The notes below the pieces were generated by a model. It worked only from the letters and a program-made list of their open reading frames with translations. It made no database searches and was not told the origin of the DNA. Of a DNA stretch of 6,267 nucleotides, positions 4,184 through 6,267 are shown one piece after another. The DNA is from Candidatus Apopatocola equi. GTDB lineage: Bacteria > Bacillota > Clostridia > Oscillospirales > Oscillospiraceae. Location: positions 1-6,267 of the forward strand of contig JAGHSH010000219.1 of NCBI GenBank assembly GCA_018065965.1. The letters are read 5' to 3'. The translations under genes were made by a program, and so were the position numbers. Each line of letters begins with the position of its first letter. Position 1 is the stretch's first letter.

Positions 4184-5482
4184 TTAGTCAAGGAAACCCT
4201 TGTAGTTGCGCATCAGCATCTGCTGCTCCAGCGCCTGCACGGTCTCAAGAGCAACGCCCACCACGATGATGATGGAGGTGCCGCCCAGGGAGATGCCGGT
4301 GGCCTTGGCCGCAGGAGAGATGGCGGAAATGATGATGGGAACGCAGGCGATAATGCTCAGATACAGAGCGCCGAAGAGCGTCACCTTGTTGAGAACACGC
4401 TGAATGAACTCGCTGGTGGGCTTGCCGGCACGGTAGCCGGGAATGAAGCCGCCGCTCTTCTTGAGGTTATTGGCCACCTCGATGGGGTTGAACTGGATGG
4501 TGGCGTAGAAATACGCGAAGAAGAGGATCAGAACGAAGTAGATGATCGCGTAAGTGATCGTACCGGAATCAAAGACCTTCATAAAGCCGCTGTCGGACCT
4601 TCCGCCGAAGAGCATGTTCAGAGTGGCAGGCAGAGAGGCGATAGACTGAGCGAAGATGATGGGCATAACGCCGCTCATGTTCACTTTCATGGGCAGGTGG
4701 GTGGACTGGCCACCGTACTGCTTGCGGCCCACAACGCGCTTGGAATACTGCACGGAAATGCGGCGCTCGGAGTCATTGATGAAGATGATCAGCACGACCA
4801 TGCACAGGGCGCCCAGGAGCATCAGGATCACGGCGACCCAGTTGATGCTGCCGTTGACAGCCTGGGCGACCAGATTCCGGATCCCGCTGGGGAAGCGGCT
4901 GACAATACCGGCGAACAGCAGCATGGAGATGCCGTTGCCGATGCCATACTCGGTGATCTGCTCACCCAGCCACATGACCAGCGCGGAGCCGGCAGTGAAG
5001 GTGAGGACGATGACGATGCCGCCCAGAACCGTCATGCCGGTCTCGTTGAGGATACCGTACGCGGCGGAGTTGTTGCGGAGCATCATGTAGTAGGCAAAGC
5101 CCTGCAGCAGGCCGATGCCCACGGTGGAATACCGGGTAATGGCAGCGATCTTCTTCTTGCCCTCTTCGCCCTCATCTTTGCTCATACGCTCCAGGGCGGG
5201 GATGGCGATGCACAGGAGCTGGATGATGATGGATGCATTGATGTAGGGCTGAATGCTCAGGGCAAAGATGGTGGCCTGCGCGAAGGCGCCGCCGGACATG
5301 GTGTTGAACAGGCCCAGGACGGTGTTCTGCACGGTCACAAAGTAGGAGCTGAGACTCGCAGCGTTCACATAAGGCACGGGGATGGCATTGCCAAGGCGGT
5401 ACAGGAGAAGGATAAACAGGGTAAAGATGATCTTTTTCCGCAGTTCATCTATCTTCCACGCATTGCGGAAAGTCTGGATCAC
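4184..5482 (-). CDS. secY: Preprotein translocase subunit SecY
   Basis: SecY is the ten-helix channel of the SecYEG translocon in the cytoplasmic membrane, moving unfolded proteins with SecA and inserting membrane proteins from the ribosome. The 432-residue product has the typical length. A basic amphipathic N-terminus (RNAWKIDELRKK) precedes the first helix (about 18-34). The plug and second helix region includes ALSIQPYINASIIIQLL (74-90), then EYGIGNGISMLLFAGI (178-193), the cytosolic loop KRVVGRKQYGGQSTHLPMKV (248-267), and the SecA/ribosome-facing loop GGFIPGYRAGKPT (344-356), with R351 at the place of the essential E. coli arginine. The tail is LMRNYKGFLD. The start is GTG (5480-5482), immediately after the rplO TGA. 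Its Shine-Dalgarno GAGGTGA (5488-5494) lies within the last rplO codons, so the two are likely coupled. Confidence 0.98.
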   Translation of the reverse strand: MIQTFRNAWKIDELRKKIIFTLFILLLYRLGNAIPVPYVNAASLSSYFVTVQNTVLGLFNTMSGGAFAQATIFALSIQPYINASIIIQLLCIAIPALERMSKDEGEEGKKKIAAITRYSTVGIGLLQGFAYYMMLRNNSAAYGILNETGMTVLGGIVIVLTFTAGSALVMWLGEQITEYGIGNGISMLLFAGIVSRFPSGIRNLVAQAVNGSINWVAVILMLLGALCMVVLIIFINDSERRISVQYSKRVVGRKQYGGQSTHLPMKVNMSGVMPIIFAQSIASLPATLNMLFGGRSDSGFMKVFDSGTITYAIIYFVLILFFAYFYATIQFNPIEVANNLKKSGGFIPGYRAGKPTSEFIQRVLNKVTLFGALYLSIIACVPIIISAISPAAKATGISLGGTSIIIVVGVALETVQALEQQMLMRNYKGFLD

Positions 5483-5923
5483 TCAGATCACCTCAGCCTT
5501 TCCGCCAGCGGCCTCGATCTTTTCCTTGGCGCTTGCAGAAAAGGCAGAGGCCTTAACAGTGAGCTTCTTGGTGATCTCGCCGTTGCCGAGGATCTTCAGG
5601 CCGTACTCGCACTTGGAGAGGACGCCCTCGGAGAGCAGCACGTTGGCGTCAACCACAGCACCGTCTTCGAAGCGCTCCAGCACGCTGACGTTCACAGCGG
5701 TCAGGGGCTTGGCAAAGATGTTGTGGAAGCCGCGCTTGGGGATACGACGAGCCAGAGGCATCTGGCCGCCTTCGAAGCCAACGCGGACACCGCCGCCGGA
5801 GCGAGCCTTCTGGCCCTTGTGGCCGCGGCCGCCGGTCTTGCCGTTGCCGGTACCGATGCCTCTGCCCTTGCGCTTGGCAACATGGGTGCTGCCGGGCATG
5901 GGAGACAGCTCATTCATAAACAT
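5483..5923 (-). CDS. rplO: 50S ribosomal protein L15
   Basis: L15 is a 50S protein that joins late in assembly and threads a long basic arm through 23S rRNA. The 146-residue product has the glycine- and arginine-rich N-terminal arm GRGIGTGNGKTGGRGHKGQK (20-39), then ARSGGGVRVGFEGGQMPLAR (40-59) and RIPKRGF. The globular C-terminal domain includes KILGNGEITKKLTVKASAFS (110-129) and ends EAAGGKAEVI. The first ATG (5921-5923) gives MFMNELSP, which aligns in length with the usual MKLHELKP, so the internal methionine at residue 3 is not the start. GGAGG (5931-5935) lies 7 nt upstream and joins the rpmD stop (TAAGGAGG). The TGA stop is directly followed by the secY GTG. Identification is certain. 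Confidence 0.98.
   Translation of the reverse strand: MFMNELSPMPGSTHVAKRKGRGIGTGNGKTGGRGHKGQKARSGGGVRVGFEGGQMPLARRIPKRGFHNIFAKPLTAVNVSVLERFEDGAVVDANVLLSEGVLSKCEYGLKILGNGEITKKLTVKASAFSASAKEKIEAAGGKAEVI
5488..5494 (-). promoter_or_regulatory. secY Shine-Dalgarno inside the end of rplO
   Basis: GAGGTGA lies 5 nt before the secY GTG and is made of the last rplO sense codons (GAG GTG ATC, then TGA). It supports the GTG start and implies that ribosomes ending rplO finish on top of the secY initiation site, so translational coupling is likely. Confidence 0.75.
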
Positions 5924-5935
5924 AACAGGGCCTCC

Positions 5936-6115
5936 TTATTCTTCGGTGACCTGCAGCAGGTAACCGATCTTGGCGATCTTGCCGCGGGTCTGGGCGTTGT
6001 CGGGCTGCACGGTCACGTTGCCGATCTTGTACAGGCCCAGGGAATTGGCAGTAGCGATGTGCTTTTCCAGTCTGCCGTTCAGGCTCATGACGAGCTTGAT
6101 TTTCAGAGTAGCCAT
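5936..6115 (-). CDS. rpmD: 50S ribosomal protein L30
   Basis: L30 is a small 50S protein of the spc operon, absent from some bacteria. Reading from the ATG at 6113-6115 gives 59 codons and a TAA stop: it begins MATLKIKLVMSLNGRLEKH and ends KIAKIGYLLQVTEE. The length is typical of short bacterial L30. The pattern K-x-LV-x-S-x-x-G-R-x-x-K near the N-terminus and ANSLGLYKIGNVTVQPDN (23-40) followed by RGKIAKI match the family, where RALGL.K.......D...RGMI.K. is usual. The ribosome binding site AAGGTGG (6120-6126) overlaps the rpsE TAA, with 9 nt between the genes. Position between rpsE and rplO is the standard spc order, which strengthens the call. Confidence 0.95.
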   Translation of the reverse strand: MATLKIKLVMSLNGRLEKHIATANSLGLYKIGNVTVQPDNAQTRGKIAKIGYLLQVTEE

Positions 6116-6124
6116 GCTTCCACC

Positions 6125-6267
6125 TTAACCTTTCAGCTCATCGACGGTCTTGCCACGGACAGCGGCGACCTGAGCGGCGTCGCGGAGGGACTTGAGACCG
6201 GCCATGGTAGCGTTTACAACATTGTTGGGATTGTTGGAGCGCAGGCACTTGGCACGAAAGTCAGTGA
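6125..6267 (-). CDS. rpsE: 30S ribosomal protein S5, C-terminal end (5' end outside window)
   Basis: S5 lies near the mRNA entry channel and affects decoding fidelity and assembly. Only the last 46 codons plus the stop are inside the window, read on the minus strand up to the TAA at 6125-6127. The visible end begins TDFRAKCLRSNNPNNVVNAT and continues AGLKSLRDAAQVAAVRGKTV before ending DELKG. This matches the S5 C-terminal domain, whose Bacillus subtilis form ends with VRATFDGLKQL and KLRGKTVEELLG. Being directly upstream of rpmD and rplO, as in the standard spc operon, confirms it. The N-terminal double-stranded RNA-binding domain is outside the window. Confidence 0.95.
   Translation of the reverse strand, partial: TDFRAKCLRSNNPNNVVNATMAGLKSLRDAAQVAAVRGKTVDELKG

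Overview
The window is a tight, one-directional block of translation and housekeeping genes, all on the minus strand. Read in coding order (high to low coordinates) it runs: rpsE (3' end only), rpmD, rplO, secY, adk, map, infA, rpmJ, a 281-nt gap, then rpsM, rpsK, rpsD and rpoA (5' part only). This is the distal spc operon joined to the alpha operon. Two genes are missed by a simple ORF scan and were read directly: rpmJ (37 codons, 2393-2506) and rpmD (59 codons, 5936-6115). The two edge fragments, rpsE and rpoA, were also read by hand. No mobile element, tRNA, rRNA or CRISPR array was seen.

Organism: the gene order secY-adk-map-infA-rpmJ-rpsM-rpsK-rpsD-rpoA and the protein sequences (IF-1, S11, S13 and alpha are close to Bacillus/Clostridium forms as I remember them) point to a Firmicute. 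Having rpsD inside the alpha operon, rather than elsewhere as in Bacillus subtilis, together with fairly GC-rich DNA, suggests a GC-rich member of the Clostridia, perhaps Oscillospiraceae-like. The family-level guess is inference.

Layout: from rpsE to rpmJ the gaps are 0-37 nt. At most junctions the upstream stop codon overlaps or abuts the next Shine-Dalgarno, and secY starts with GTG directly after the rplO stop. The only gap over 100 nt lies between rpmJ and rpsM (2112-2392), exactly at the classical spc/alpha boundary. It contains several inverted repeats in the transcribed (minus) sense: a set of mutually exclusive hairpins, a possible H-type pseudoknot, and a small hairpin that places the rpsM Shine-Dalgarno in its loop. 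No U-tract terminator follows any of them, so this looks more like a regulatory leader or internal promoter region than an operon end. Ribosomal protein S4, encoded two genes downstream, autoregulates the alpha operon of E. coli through an rpsM-leader pseudoknot, so a similar circuit is the obvious hypothesis.

How the genes work together: S5, S4, S11, S13, L15, L30 and L36 are ribosome subunits, IF-1 assists initiation, SecY is the export channel, Map removes initiator methionine from new proteins, Adk balances adenine nucleotides, and RpoA nucleates RNA polymerase. The protein-coding content is ordinary. The rpsM leader is the part most worth following up.
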